Of a stretch of 64,000 bases of DNA, positions 39,979-49,320 are shown one piece after another. The stretch spans positions 157,392-221,391 of the forward strand of contig NZ_FNFU01000004.1 of the NCBI RefSeq assembly GCF_900101115.1, in the 5' to 3' direction. A model generated the notes under the pieces. The model had not been told where the DNA came from. It ran no database searches and worked only from the letters and a program-made list of their open reading frames with translations. A program made the position numbers and the translations under genes. This stretch comes from Cryobacterium psychrotolerans (lineage in GTDB: Bacteria > Actinomycetota > Actinomycetes > Actinomycetales > Microbacteriaceae). Position 1 is the stretch's first letter. Each line of letters begins with the position of its first letter.

Positions 39979-42900
39979 TTAGATGTCGTCAATGGATGAC
40001 GACTCAAACCGGGTGGAAATGTTGATGCCCAGTTCCTCCGCAGCGCGGAAGACCTCGTCATCCGTGTCGCGCAGGCTGACTGCGGTACCGTCCGCCGAGA
40101 GCACCTCGACGTTCAGGCACAGCGACTGCATTTCCTTGATCAGAACCTTGAAGCTCTCCGGAATACCGGGCTCCTGGATGTTCTCGCCCTTGACGATCGC
40201 TTCGTACACCTTGACGCGGCCGAGGATGTCGTCCGACTTGATGGTCAGGAGTTCCTGCAGGGCGTAAGCGGCTCCGTATGCTTCGAGCGCCCACACCTCC
40301 ATCTCACCGAAACGCTGTCCACCGAACTGCGCCTTACCACCCAGCGGCTGCTGCGTGATCATGGAGTACGGACCGGTCGAACGTGCGTGAATCTTGTCGT
40401 CAACCAGGTGGTGGAGCTTCAGGATGTACATGTAGCCAACGGAGATCGGCCGCGGGAACGGCTCGCCGGAGCGGCCATCGAACAGCATGGTCTTTCCGGT
40501 GGAGTCGATCAGGCGGTCGCCATCGCGGGTCTTGGTCGTCGAGTCCAGCAGACCCTCGATCTCGGCCTCGAGCGCGCCGTCGAACACCGGGGTCGCAACC
40601 TTGGTGCCCGGGGCCGCGCTGTGCGCCTGCTCGGGAAGCTTGGCAGCCCACTTGGGCTTGCCCTCGACGTTCCAGCCCTGCTTGGCGATCCAGCCGAGGT
40701 GGGTTTCGAGCACCTGACCGAAGTTCATTCGACCGGGGATACCCAGCGGGTTGAGGATGATGTCAACCGGGGTTCCGTCGGCGAGGAACGGCATGTCCTC
40801 GACGGGCAGGATCTTGGAGATGACACCCTTGTTGCCGTGACGGCCGGCAAGCTTGTCACCTTCGGTGATCTTGCGCTTCTGGGCGATGAAGACGGCAACT
40901 CGCTGGTTGACGCCCGAGCCGAGCTCGTCGTCGCCATCCTGCGAGTCGAACACCTTGACGCCGATGATCGTGCCGCGCTCACCGTGGGGAACCTTCAGGC
41001 TCGTGTCGCGAACTTCGCGGCTCTTCTCATTGAAGATGGCGCGCAGCAGGCGCTCCTCGGCGGAAAGCTCGGTCTCGCCCTTCGGCGTGACCTTGCCCAC
41101 GAGGATATCGCCGGGGCGAACCTCTGCACCGATCCGGATGATGCCACGCTCGTCGAGGTCGGCGAGGAGGTCGGGCGACACGTTGGGCAGGTCGCGAGTG
41201 ATCTCTTCCTTGCCCAGCTTGGTGTCGCGGGCGTCGACCTCGTACTCCTCGATGTGAATCGAGGAGAGGGTGTCGTCCTTCACCAGGTTCTGGCTCAGGA
41301 TGATCGCGTCCTCGAAGTTGTGACCCTCCCACGGCATGAATGCCACGAGGAGGTTCTTTCCGAGGGCGAGCTCTCCGTTGTCGGTGGCCGGGCCATCGGC
41401 GATGACCTCGCCGACCTCAATACGGTCGCCCGCATTGACGATGACGCGGTGGTTGTAGCTCGTTCCCTGGTTGGAGCGGGCGAACTTGCGCAGGTAGTAG
41501 TCCTGCGTTCCGCCCTCGTCCAGCTGGATGGTGACGACGTCGGCCGAAACCTCCATCACCACACCGGCCTTGTCGGCGGTGAGCACGTCGCCGGCGTCGA
41601 TGGCCGCGAAGACCTCCATACCGGTTCCGACCAGCGGGCTGTCGCTGAGAAGAAGCGGCACGGCCTGACGCTGCATGTTGGCACCCATGAGCGCACGGTT
41701 GGCATCGTCGTGCTCGAGGAACGGGATGAGCGAGGTCGCGACCGACACCATCTGGCGCGGCGAGACATCCATGTAGCCGATTTCGTCGGCGGGGAAGAGG
41801 TCGACCTCTCCACCCTTCTTACGAGCCAGCACGCGGTCTTGCGCGAAGTGCGAGTCCTTGGTGAGCGGCGCGTTTGCCTGGGCGACGATGAACTCGTCTT
41901 CCTCGGACGCGGTCAGGTAGTCGATATCCGTGGTGACGTTGCCGTTGACTACACGGCGGTACGGGGTCTCGATGAAACCGAAGGCGTTGATGCGGGCGAA
42001 CGATGCGAGCGAACCGATCAGGCCGATGTTCGGGCCTTCCGGGGTCTCGATCGGGCACATGCGGCCGTAGTGCGAGGGGTGAACGTCTCGCACCTCGACG
42101 CCGGCGCGGTCACGGGACAGACCACCCGGGCCGAGCGCAGACAAGCGACGCTTGTGCGTGAGGCCCGCGAGCGGGTTGTTCTGGTCCATGAACTGCGAGA
42201 GCTGCGAGGTACCGAAGAACTCCTTGATCGCGGCAACGACGGGGCGCACGTTGATCAGGGTCTGCGGGGTGATCGCTTCGATGTCCTGCGTGGTCATGCG
42301 CTCGCGAACGACGCGCTCCATGCGGGACAGGCCGGTGCGGACCTGGTTCTGGATCAGCTCGCCGACGGCGCGGATACGACGGTTACCGAAGTGGTCGATG
42401 TCGTCGATGTCGATCCGAATGTCGGTCTTCTTGCCCTCGCGGGTGCCGACGATCGTCGTCTGGTTGTCGTGGAGTGCGACGAGGTACTTGATCGTGGCCA
42501 GGATGTCCTGGAGCGTCAGTACGGAGTCGCTGAGCGGGGCCTCGAGGCCGAGCTTGCGGTTGATCTTGTAGCGACCAACCTTGGCCAGGTCGTAGCGCTT
42601 GGAGTTGAAGAAGAAGTTGTCCAGGAGCGCGCGTGCGGCCTCGGCGGCAACCTGCTCGCCCGGGCGGAGCTTGCGGTAGATGTCCTTGAGGGCTTCTTCC
42701 TTGGTGAGGATGTTGTCCTTCTCGAGGGTGAGCTCGATGGACGCGAAGCCCTTGAACTCCTCGAGGATTTCCTCGCTGGTGAGTCCGAGCGCCTTGAGGA
42801 AGACGGTCACGGACTGCTTGCGCTTGCGGTCGATGCGAACGCCGACCTGGTCGCGCTTGTCGATCTCGAATTCGAGCCAGGCACCACGGCTCGGGATGAC

Positions 42901-43470
42901 GCGAGCGGAGTAGATGTCCTTGTCGGAGGTCTTCTCCTGCTGGCGGTCGAAGTAGACGCCGGGCGAACGCACGAGCTGCGAGACGACGACACGCTCGGTG
43001 CCGTTGATCACGAAGGTGCCCTTGGGCGTCATGAGGGGGAAGTCACCCATGAACACGGTCTGGGTCTTGATCTCACCGGTGAGGTGGTTCATGAACTCAG
43101 CGTTCACATAGAGCGGTGCGGAGTAGGTCTTGCCCTTTTCCTTGCACTCGTCGATGGTGTACTTCTCCGGCTCGAGCTCCGGGTTGGTGAACGACAACTG
43201 CATCGTTTCGCCGAGGTCCTCGATGGGAGAGATCTCTTCGAAGATTTCGTCGAGTCCGGTACGGCTGGGCAGGTCCTGACGACCGGCCTTCTGCGCCTCA
43301 GCGAGGCGCGCCTTCCAGATATCGTTCCCGACAAGCCAGTCAAAGCTCTCGGTCTGCAAAGCGAGCAGATCCGGAACAGTGAGGTTGTCGCTGATCTTTG
43401 CGAACGAAAGACGCTCTGCTGAGCGACCGTTCTTGGGTGAGTTGGTGGTTGCGTTGCGCGCAGCAGCCAA
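39979..43470 (-). CDS. rpoB: RNA polymerase beta subunit
   Basis: 1163 residues from a TTG start; GGAGG lies eight bases upstream and supports it. The rifampicin pocket [20 protein letters not shown] then [19 protein letters not shown] (about residues 420-455) carries the sensitive Asp, His and Ser; Ala replaces the Ser after NNPL that E. coli and mycobacteria have, probably a natural variant. The flap and C-terminal clamp regions are intact. First gene of the rpoBC unit. Confidence 0.99.
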   Translation of the reverse strand: MAAARNATTNSPKNGRSAERLSFAKISDNLTVPDLLALQTESFDWLVGNDIWKARLAEAQKAGRQDLPSRTGLDEIFEEISPIEDLGETMQLSFTNPELEPEKYTIDECKEKGKTYSAPLYVNAEFMNHLTGEIKTQTVFMGDFPLMTPKGTFVINGTERVVVSQLVRSPGVYFDRQQEKTSDKDIYSARVIPSRGAWLEFEIDKRDQVGVRIDRKRKQSVTVFLKALGLTSEEILEEFKGFASIELTLEKDNILTKEEALKDIYRKLRPGEQVAAEAARALLDNFFFNSKRYDLAKVGRYKINRKLGLEAPLSDSVLTLQDILATIKYLVALHDNQTTIVGTREGKKTDIRIDIDDIDHFGNRRIRAVGELIQNQVRTGLSRMERVVRERMTTQDIEAITPQTLINVRPVVAAIKEFFGTSQLSQFMDQNNPLAGLTHKRRLSALGPGGLSRDRAGVEVRDVHPSHYGRMCPIETPEGPNIGLIGSLASFARINAFGFIETPYRRVVNGNVTTDIDYLTASEEDEFIVAQANAPLTKDSHFAQDRVLARKKGGEVDLFPADEIGYMDVSPRQMVSVATSLIPFLEHDDANRALMGANMQRQAVPLLLSDSPLVGTGMEVFAAIDAGDVLTADKAGVVMEVSADVVTIQLDEGGTQDYYLRKFARSNQGTSYNHRVIVNAGDRIEVGEVIADGPATDNGELALGKNLLVAFMPWEGHNFEDAIILSQNLVKDDTLSSIHIEEYEVDARDTKLGKEEITRDLPNVSPDLLADLDERGIIRIGAEVRPGDILVGKVTPKGETELSAEERLLRAIFNEKSREVRDTSLKVPHGERGTIIGVKVFDSQDGDDELGSGVNQRVAVFIAQKRKITEGDKLAGRHGNKGVISKILPVEDMPFLADGTPVDIILNPLGIPGRMNFGQVLETHLGWIAKQGWNVEGKPKWAAKLPEQAHSAAPGTKVATPVFDGALEAEIEGLLDSTTKTRDGDRLIDSTGKTMLFDGRSGEPFPRPISVGYMYILKLHHLVDDKIHARSTGPYSMITQQPLGGKAQFGGQRFGEMEVWALEAYGAAYALQELLTIKSDDILGRVKVYEAIVKGENIQEPGIPESFKVLIKEMQSLCLNVEVLSADGTAVSLRDTDDEVFRAAEELGINISTRFESSSIDDI

Positions 43471-43637
43471 GAAAATAACCTCCGTGGACCCCGTCAGGCC
43501 TAGTTACTGTTATTAAGGGATTACTCCACAGACCCTCTGAAGTCTGAGACCTCGTGGAAGATGTGCCGCAAGTTGGCTTGAGCACGCAAAGCCGACCGCA
43601 ATATGAAGGCAGAGTTAATCTGGGAGCGCAAAGATCA

Positions 43638-43666
43638 ATCATATTGTTTTTGAATCGCCGTGTCCA
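43638..43666 (-). promoter_or_regulatory. Probable rpoBC promoter
   Basis: Minus strand TGGACA (43661-43666) and TATGAT (43638-43643) with a 17-base spacer: close to the sigma-70-type consensus. The start point near 43631 gives a leader of about 160 bases to the rpoB TTG. The region 43471-43858 (388 bases) otherwise holds only this leader and the palindrome at 43756. Confidence 0.7.
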
Positions 43667-43755
43667 CTGCATTCTTGACCTTGTGCAAATTCTCAGGTAT
43701 AACCCCGCTTCGCCCCCCCTCCTCCTCTCCCTGCCTCCGCCTCCGCCTCCCCCTC

Positions 43756-43826
43756 CCCCCTCCGCGAAACCGCACTTGTGCGCGTTATAACCCCCGAATA
43801 ACGCGCACGACTGCAGGTTCGCGGGG
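43756..43826. repeat. Long palindrome between rpoB and the divergent gene (family 1, copy B)
   Basis: Left arm 43756-43788, right arm 43798-43826, imperfect in the outer part. The left arm core CGAAACCGCACTTGTGCGCG is identical to copy A at 2362-2436, including the preceding CCGC... and the C-rich flank. Located in a divergent intergenic region instead of behind a stop codon. Confidence 0.85.
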
Positions 43827-43858
43827 GTCGAACGCGTTCGACGGGGGAAGATGGGGGG

Positions 43859-44728
43859 ATGAGCAGGGGCGAGCAGCAGCATCCGTCGATCGTTTTGAAG
43901 CTGAGCGGGCACGTGGCCCTGATCGAGCCCGACCGCTTCACGCCGGGAAGCTTCCAGCTGATCGTGGACGGCACGCCGCAGTCGCACGTGAACATGGACA
44001 ACCCGGGCGAGCTGTTCTTCGAGTACGTGCAGCGCATCGGCCACGTCATCGACCTGATCGGCGACCCCGGCGAGCCGATCACCGCGGTGCACCTCGGCGG
44101 CGGCGCCCTGACGCTCCCCCGCTACGTCGAGGCCACCCGGCCCGGCTCACGCCAGCAGGTGGTCGAACTCGAGAGCGACCTGATCGACCTGGTGCGCGCC
44201 GAGCTGCCCTGGGACAAGCGCGCCCAGCTGCGCGTGAGGCACGGCGACGCCCGGGAGGTGCTCGGCAAGCTGCCCGCGGGGCTGCGCGGCGCGGTCGACC
44301 TCGTGGTCGTCGACGTCTTCTCCGGCGCGCGCACCCCCGCGCACGTGACCAGCCGCGAGTTCTACGAACTGGCCGCGCCGCTGCTGAGCCCGCGCGGGGT
44401 GCTCGCCGTGAACGTCGCCGACGGCCCCGGTCTGGCCTTCGCGCGCGGCCAAGCCGCCACGCTGTCCGCCGTGTTCGCGCACGTGATCGGGCTGGCCGAG
44501 ACGCAGGTGCTCAAGGGCCGACGCTTCGGCAACATCGTCTTCGTGGCCGCGAACACGCCGATCGACACCGACTGGATCCCGCGGCTGCTGGCCGGCGGGC
44601 CGCACCCGGCGAAGGTGATCGAAGGCGCCGAGTTCCGTCAGTTCATGGCCACGGCCGCCGTGTCGACGGATGCCACGGCCACGCCGTCGCCGCTCCCCGG
44701 CCGCACGGTCTTCCAGATCGGCAACTGA
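43859..44728 (+). CDS. Spermidine-synthase-like Rossmann-fold protein
   Basis: 289 residues. The polyamine-synthase/methyltransferase fold is seen in VHLGGGALTLPRYVEATRPG (SAM-like nucleotide loop), QVVELESDLIDLVRAELP (acidic end of strand 2), GDAREVLGKLP and VVVDVFSGARTPAHVTSREF, where the Asp of DVFSG matches the catalytic region. Such stand-alone actinobacterial proteins are often of unknown substrate, so true spermidine synthesis is not certain. Divergent from rpoB, ahead of the TPR gene. Confidence 0.75.
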   Translation: MSRGEQQHPSIVLKLSGHVALIEPDRFTPGSFQLIVDGTPQSHVNMDNPGELFFEYVQRIGHVIDLIGDPGEPITAVHLGGGALTLPRYVEATRPGSRQQVVELESDLIDLVRAELPWDKRAQLRVRHGDAREVLGKLPAGLRGAVDLVVVDVFSGARTPAHVTSREFYELAAPLLSPRGVLAVNVADGPGLAFARGQAATLSAVFAHVIGLAETQVLKGRRFGNIVFVAANTPIDTDWIPRLLAGGPHPAKVIEGAEFRQFMATAAVSTDATATPSPLPGRTVFQIGN

Positions 44729-44745
44729 GCCCGCGCCCCTCGTGC

Positions 44746-44817
44746 GCCGAGTTTGCCTGTTGCGGTCGACTTTGCCAGGCGCACCGGCCAATCTCGACCG
44801 CAACAGGCAAAGTCGGC
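44746..44817. repeat. Long imperfect palindrome (family 2, copy C)
   Basis: Arms 44746-44769 and 44794-44817 match at 23 of 24 positions with a 24-base centre that itself contains an inner pairing region. The right half (GGCCAATCTCGACCGCAACA and onward to TCGGCGAG) is closely similar to the element at 49246-49310. Located 18 bases behind the stop of the spermidine-synthase-like gene. Confidence 0.85.
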
Positions 44818-44931
44818 GAGCCGAACGGCGACCCGGGGCGCGTCTGGGGCTCAGCCCGCGGCGGCCGAGTTAGTGTGGAAGACTCACCCCCCGTACGCGG
44901 CACGTGCCGCCTTGGACTACAGGAACACGCC

Positions 44932-45459
44932 CTGAGCATCATCATCGGTTACGACGCAGTCACCCTGCGCGAAAAGGTCGACCTCCGGGCCGCCGCGGAA
45001 CGCCTCGACGAACTCGGGGCGCTGCGCAGCCTGTCCGCGCTCAATGAGAAGGCCGCGCTGCTGCGCCTGCTCGGCCGACTCGACGAGGCCTGGGACCTCG
45101 CCAACGAGGCCACCCGCCAGGCCCGGTTCACCGGGTCCCGCGAGCAGCTCACGGCATGCCGCATCCGTCGCGCCCAGGTGCTGCAGGCCCAGGGCAAGCT
45201 CGACGATGCCGCCTACGAACTGACGCACTGCGTGGCCGACGCCGAGACGCACGACTGGACCCACGTTGCCGCCTTTGCCCGGCAGCACCGGGGCAAGGTG
45301 CATTTCGACCAGGGCAACCTCGAGGACGCGCTGACCGACTTCACCGCGGCCGTGTTCCTGCGGGAGAAAGGCGGCGCCCCGGCCGACCAGCTCGAGAGCT
45401 CGCTGATCGCGGTCGCCGTCGTCGAATCCTTCATCGCCGAGCGCGACCAGGCGCGCTGA
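44932..45459 (+). CDS. TPR-like repeat protein, possible CTG start
   Basis: About 175 residues from LSIIIGYDAVTLREKVDLRA. No ATG is available; the best start is CTG at 44932 because AGGAA lies about seven bases upstream; an alternative GTG at 44875 has no such signal. Repeats such as SLSALNEKAALLRLLGRLDE, CRIRRAQVLQAQGKLDDAAY and HRGKVHFDQGNLEDALTDFT are tetratricopeptide-like helical hairpins, suggesting a protein-interaction scaffold. Function unknown. Confidence 0.75.
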   Translation: MSIIIGYDAVTLREKVDLRAAAERLDELGALRSLSALNEKAALLRLLGRLDEAWDLANEATRQARFTGSREQLTACRIRRAQVLQAQGKLDDAAYELTHCVADAETHDWTHVAAFARQHRGKVHFDQGNLEDALTDFTAAVFLREKGGAPADQLESSLIAVAVVESFIAERDQAR

Positions 45460-45600
45460 CCCGCACTCCTCGGCTGCGGAGGCAGCGCCGAGCGCGCAGA
45501 CCCGCGCCATGCCTCGCCGCACTCGCCGCACCCGCCGATCTGCGCCATGCTGTCACCAGCGGGTGTCGACCTGCGAACGTCAACGAGGTGGAACGTGAAC

Positions 45601-46743
45601 ATGCGGGCGGGGTCTGTGGCACCGGCTGCGCTGGCAGCAAGTGTGCTTCTCGCGCTCTCCGGCTGCATGGCGAGCGCCCCCGCACCTTCCGCCTCGACAT
45701 CGACGCCGAGCCGGGACGTCCCGTCTTCGAGTCCGTCGCCCGGAGCCGTTCCGCGCCCGGTGCACCCGGTCGGCGACCCCGTCGTCATCGCCTCCGGCCT
45801 GGCCGCACCGTGGTCGATCCTGCGCATTCCCGGCGGCGGCACCCTGATCAGCGAACGCGACACGACGCTCATCCGTGAACTGCGCCGCGACGGAAGCCTG
45901 CGGCGGGCCGGTGCCGTCGCCGATGCCCGGCCATCCGGTGAGGGCGGCCTCCTCGGCCTGGCGTTCCTCGCGGACAATGCGGCCCCCGGCGGGCAGGGCT
46001 GGGTGTACGCCTACTTCACGGCCGCCGACGACAACCGCATCGTGCGGATGCCCCTCGACGGCCCCGCGGGACGCCTCACCCTGGGCGCTCCCGAGCTCGT
46101 GCTCGACGGCATCCCGAAGGCCGGGAACCACAACGGCGGCCGCATCGCGTTCGGACCGGACGGACTGCTCTACGCGACGGCCGGCGACGCCGGGAACGGT
46201 GCGAACGCGCAGGACCGGGACTCGCTCGGCGGCAAGATCCTGCGGATGACGCCGACCGGCCGGGCGCCGACCGACAACCCGTTCGGTACGCTCGTCTACT
46301 CCTACGGGCACCGCAACCCGCAGGGGATCGCGTGGGACTCCCGGGGTCGGCTCTGGGCGAGCGAGTTCGGCCAGAACACCTGGGACGAGCTCAACGAGAT
46401 CACGGCGGGCGCGAACTACGGCTGGCCGATCGTCGAGGGGACCGGGGACCGCGAGGGCTTCGTCGACCCCCTGGTCCAGTGGCCGACGGACCAGGCCAGC
46501 CCCAGCGGGATCGCGATCGTGGGCGACACCGTCTTCATGGCGAGCCTGCGCGGCCAGCGGTTGTGGCGCATCGACCCCTCGACAGGCGAGTCCAGCGACT
46601 GGTTTGTGCACAGTTACGGGCGGCTGCGCGATGTGGTGCCGGGTCCGGATGGCACACTGTGGTTTGTGAGCAACAATACGGATGGCCGGGGCAGCCCCGC
46701 TCCCGGCGACGACCGGCTGTACCAGGTGGAGGTGGCGCCCTGA
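45601..46743 (+). CDS. Lipoprotein PQQ-dependent sugar dehydrogenase (glucose/sorbosone type)
   Basis: Extracellular oxidation of aldoses with PQQ. The start ATG at 45601 follows AGGTGG by nine bases; a GTG at 45595 is possible. Lipobox at LALSGCMASA. Beta-propeller with the family's GGEGGLLGLAF-like loop (SGEGGLLGLAFLADNAAPGG), KAGNHNGGRIAFGPDGLLYA (His-Asn binding), GHRNPQGIAWDSRGRLWASE and the FGQNTWDELNEI Glu region. About 380 residues. Whether PQQ is made in this organism cannot be seen here. Confidence 0.85.
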   Translation: MRAGSVAPAALAASVLLALSGCMASAPAPSASTSTPSRDVPSSSPSPGAVPRPVHPVGDPVVIASGLAAPWSILRIPGGGTLISERDTTLIRELRRDGSLRRAGAVADARPSGEGGLLGLAFLADNAAPGGQGWVYAYFTAADDNRIVRMPLDGPAGRLTLGAPELVLDGIPKAGNHNGGRIAFGPDGLLYATAGDAGNGANAQDRDSLGGKILRMTPTGRAPTDNPFGTLVYSYGHRNPQGIAWDSRGRLWASEFGQNTWDELNEITAGANYGWPIVEGTGDREGFVDPLVQWPTDQASPSGIAIVGDTVFMASLRGQRLWRIDPSTGESSDWFVHSYGRLRDVVPGPDGTLWFVSNNTDGRGSPAPGDDRLYQVEVAP

Positions 46744-47234
46744 TGGCAGACCTCGACCGAGTGCGCCGGTGGGCGAATGCGCTCATCGCCTTGCACCTCG
46801 ACCCCAGCTGGACCTTCGACTTCGACAACGCGAAGAAGCGCGCGGGCCTCTGCAACTTCACCGCCCGGCGCGTCACCGTCTCCCGCTACCTTGCGGCCCG
46901 GTACGACGACGACGAGATCCACCAGATCCTGCTGCACGAGGTCGCCCACGCGCTCGCCGGCCCTCGCGCCGCCCACGGCCCGAGGTGGAAAAAGGTCGCC
47001 CTCGACCTCGGCTACGACGGCAAGCGCACGCACGACGGCGAGATCGCCGACGAGCTCGCTCCCTGGGTGGGAACCTGCCCGGCCGGGCACACGCACTACC
47101 GGTACCGGCAGCCGACCCGCGCGCTGGCCTGCGGGCTGTGCGGCCGCGGGTTCAACCGCGCCCACCTGATCACCTGGGACCGGCGCGAGATCACCGCGGC
47201 GGCCCGGCGCCGGGCGGCAGCGGCCGCCAGCTGA
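46743..47234 (+). CDS. SprT-like zinc metalloprotease-fold protein
   Basis: 163 residues. The HExxH active site is HEVAH in QILLHEVAHALAGPRAAHGP, with the third ligand His in the following HGPRWKKVA; a C-terminal zinc ribbon is suggested by GTCPAGHTH and ALACGLCGRGFNR. Such proteins are SprT-like; in eukaryotes the related SPRTN repairs DNA-protein crosslinks, in bacteria the role is open. The ATG overlaps the previous stop (TGATG), so it is coupled to the dehydrogenase gene. Confidence 0.82.
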   Translation: MADLDRVRRWANALIALHLDPSWTFDFDNAKKRAGLCNFTARRVTVSRYLAARYDDDEIHQILLHEVAHALAGPRAAHGPRWKKVALDLGYDGKRTHDGEIADELAPWVGTCPAGHTHYRYRQPTRALACGLCGRGFNRAHLITWDRREITAAARRRAAAAAS

Positions 47235-47245
47235 CCGCCCGGGGT

Positions 47246-47800
47246 TCAGGCTGGAAAGGTAAATTCCCCGAGTGCCAACACGGTGCAGGAGTCGTCCAGC
47301 CGCCCCGCGGCTTCCACCTCGAGCTCCCGGCCGGCTCGGGCGAGCGCCTGGCCGGTTTCGGAGGCGCTGGTGAGGTGCCGCAGCGCGCGCTTCAAGCCCA
47401 CGAAGGCCGCGGATGCCGCGGCCGCCTCCGGAGAACAATGGTCGATGCCGAGGCCGGTGAGGGCGTCGATCACGGCACCTGCGACGAGGAGGTCTTCGAC
47501 GGCGACGCGCGGTGTGCCGTCGGGGCGGCGCTCCCCCACGGCGATGACGGCGACGGCGAATCGGTCGCCCTTCTCGGTCTGGCGGGCGAGCACCCACTCG
47601 GCCACGGCGCTGCGATTGCCGAACCCGGCGGCGATGACCTGGTGCGCGGCGAGCGGTGTCGGGTAGCCGCTCTCGGCATCGGTCCCGGGCAGCGCGTCGG
47701 CGAGGATGACGACGTCCGCCTGCGCCGCGAGGGCCTGGAACCCCGCCAGCCCCCAGTCGAACCTCACCTGGTACTTCTGCTGCGGCTGCTCGTCAATCAC
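47246..47800 (-). CDS. ComB-like (2-phosphosulfolactate phosphatase family) protein
   Basis: 184 residues with YQVRFDWGLAGFQALAAQAD, DVVILADALPGTDAESG, ERRPDGTPRVAVEDLLVAGA and DHCSPEAAAASAAFVGLKRA, which match the ComB fold. Authentic ComB acts in coenzyme M biosynthesis, which actinobacteria lack, so another phosphatase substrate is likely. Transcribed minus, convergent with the SprT-like gene (11-base gap). Confidence 0.75.
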   Translation of the reverse strand: MIDEQPQQKYQVRFDWGLAGFQALAAQADVVILADALPGTDAESGYPTPLAAHQVIAAGFGNRSAVAEWVLARQTEKGDRFAVAVIAVGERRPDGTPRVAVEDLLVAGAVIDALTGLGIDHCSPEAAAASAAFVGLKRALRHLTSASETGQALARAGRELEVEAAGRLDDSCTVLALGEFTFPA

Positions 47801-47820
47801 CCCCCAAGGCTAGCTAACTC

Positions 47821-47885
47821 CGCGTGAGGGGTCGCATATCGACCTTCGTTGCCCTCGGGAAGGTCGATATGCGACCCCTCACGCG
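47821..47885. repeat. Perfect 26-bp inverted repeat (copy D)
   Basis: Arms 47821-47846 and 47860-47885 pair at all 26 positions around a 13-base loop. The sequence (GTGAGGGGTCGCATATCGAC) is unrelated to families 1 and 2, though the layout is the same. Between the 3' end of the coiled-coil gene (47913) and the start of the ComB-like gene. Confidence 0.9.
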
Positions 47886-47912
47886 CGGGAACGGCGGGGC
47901 GGGACGGGCGGC

Positions 47913-49178
47913 TCAGGCGGCGTCGTAGTGGGCGAGGGCCTCGGCATCCGTCCCGAGGGTCATGGCCCGGCGGGCGGCGTCGAGGGCGGTGACCGGGTCG
48001 GCCTCGGCCTCGGCGAGCGCTAGCTGCCGTTCGGCCTCGGCGAGACGGGTGCGGGCCGCCGCTCCCACCCGGCCGCGGTGCCCGGTGATGAAATCGCGGG
48101 TGAGCGTGATCTGGCTGCGGGCCGCGAGCAGCGCGCCGCCCAGCGCGGTGCGCGCGTTCTCGAGGCGCAGTTGGCGGTTCCGTGCCGCGGAGCGCATGAC
48201 GTCGAGGCCGTCCATCGCGTCCCGGAGACGGGCGAGGTCCACCGACGGATGACTCAGCCTGGTCGGATCCCGCAGCTCGCCGAGCACCCGGCCGGCCTCG
48301 GCGATGACCTGGTTGAGGTCGGCGCTCGTGTCGGCTTCCTCGTGGCGGTCGCGCAGCGCGCGCGCCTCGGCGAGTTCCGTCTCGGCCGCGTCGAGGGCGG
48401 TGACCAGGCCGGCGTGGCCGATGTGCAGCTCGTCCTCGCCGGTTTCGATCGCATCGAGCAGTCGGGTGGCGAGAAACAGGCCGCGCTCGGCCTCGCGCAT
48501 CTGTTCTCCCACCGGCTCGGTCGCCCCGCGCTCCAGCCGGTCGGCGGCGACGTCGGCCGCGGATCGTGCCTCGTCGAGGGCGCTCTTCGCCCGCGCCACA
48601 TTGCCAATGATCGGAGCGAGGGCCGGGGCGTCGTACGTCCGGCCCAGGCGGTCCAGGCTCGCCGCCCCGGATTTGAGGCGGTCGGCGACCCGGTCCAGGC
48701 GCCGGCTCAGCTGGTCGAGCCGGCGCGGGGCGTCCAGCTCCATGCCGCGTTTTGCGTCGAAGTCCCGGGTCTGCTCGTCCAGGCGCGCCGTGGCCTCCGC
48801 GGTGAGCTCGATGATCTGCTCGCTCCAGCGCCGCCGTTCGGCGGCGCTGTCGGGCATCGCGTCGTCGAGTTTCTGCTGCACGGAGAAGGCGTCGCCCAAC
48901 TGGCGGCGGGACACGGCGAGCGCCGCCGCGAAGTCGCCGGTGGCCTTCTCCCCGAACTGCGCGATCGCGAAACCCAGTTCGTCGGTGGCAGCCTGGATGA
49001 CGTCATCGGCACGCACGAGGCCGATCGAGGCCGTGCGGGCGAGGTCGGCCGCCGCCGCGTCAGCGACCCCCTCACGCTGCCGGCGTCGCCGCCCGGCGAG
49101 CATCACGGTGAGCGCGACGAGGGCTAGGACCGCACCGAAGACAATGACCGAAGGTACCCACCACAGTTCGCCAGTCAT
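47913..49178 (-). CDS. Membrane-anchored coiled-coil protein (like the C-terminal half of TPM-domain proteins)
   Basis: 421 residues from MTGELWWVPSVIVFGAVLAL; a start 14 codons earlier is rejected. One N-terminal membrane helix, then ~350 residues of helical, Ala/Arg/Asp-rich coiled coil (RLDQLSRRLDRVADRLKSGA, MREAERGLFLATRLLDAIET). Related Micrococcales proteins carry an extra N-terminal TPM domain, which is absent here. Function unknown; a periplasm-spanning or cell-wall role is inferred. Confidence 0.75.
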   Translation of the reverse strand: MTGELWWVPSVIVFGAVLALVALTVMLAGRRRRQREGVADAAAADLARTASIGLVRADDVIQAATDELGFAIAQFGEKATGDFAAALAVSRRQLGDAFSVQQKLDDAMPDSAAERRRWSEQIIELTAEATARLDEQTRDFDAKRGMELDAPRRLDQLSRRLDRVADRLKSGAASLDRLGRTYDAPALAPIIGNVARAKSALDEARSAADVAADRLERGATEPVGEQMREAERGLFLATRLLDAIETGEDELHIGHAGLVTALDAAETELAEARALRDRHEEADTSADLNQVIAEAGRVLGELRDPTRLSHPSVDLARLRDAMDGLDVMRSAARNRQLRLENARTALGGALLAARSQITLTRDFITGHRGRVGAAARTRLAEAERQLALAEAEADPVTALDAARRAMTLGTDAEALAHYDAA

Positions 49179-49245
49179 AGTCGCGAGTCTAACGATCCCC
49201 CGGGGCCCGGCCCGGCGCATCCGCCGGCCTGCGCCGCGTTGACCG

Positions 49246-49310
49246 GTTCCGGTCGAGTTGCCCGGGTGCGCCGGCCAAACTCAACCGGAACGGGCGAACT
49301 CGGCGAGCCA
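49246..49310. repeat. Imperfect palindrome (family 2, copy E)
   Basis: GTTCCGGTCGAGTTG (49246-49260) pairs imperfectly with 49277-49291, and the downstream part CGGGCGAACTCGGCGAG matches the outer part of element C at 44794-44820. Lies ahead of the coiled-coil gene (ending 49178) and behind the EVE gene stop, so again in a minus-strand stop-to-start spacer. Confidence 0.75.
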
Positions 49311-49320
49311 GGTGCCGGCG

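Noticed and set aside
43660..45459. 599-residue plus frame spanning several genes
   Set aside because: The first part is out of frame with the spermidine-synthase-like gene; only its final ~175 residues are a real gene (TPR-like).
44746..49310. Reading elements C and E as intact insertion sequences
   Set aside because: Too short to encode a transposase and no target duplications were visible; treated as palindromic repeats.
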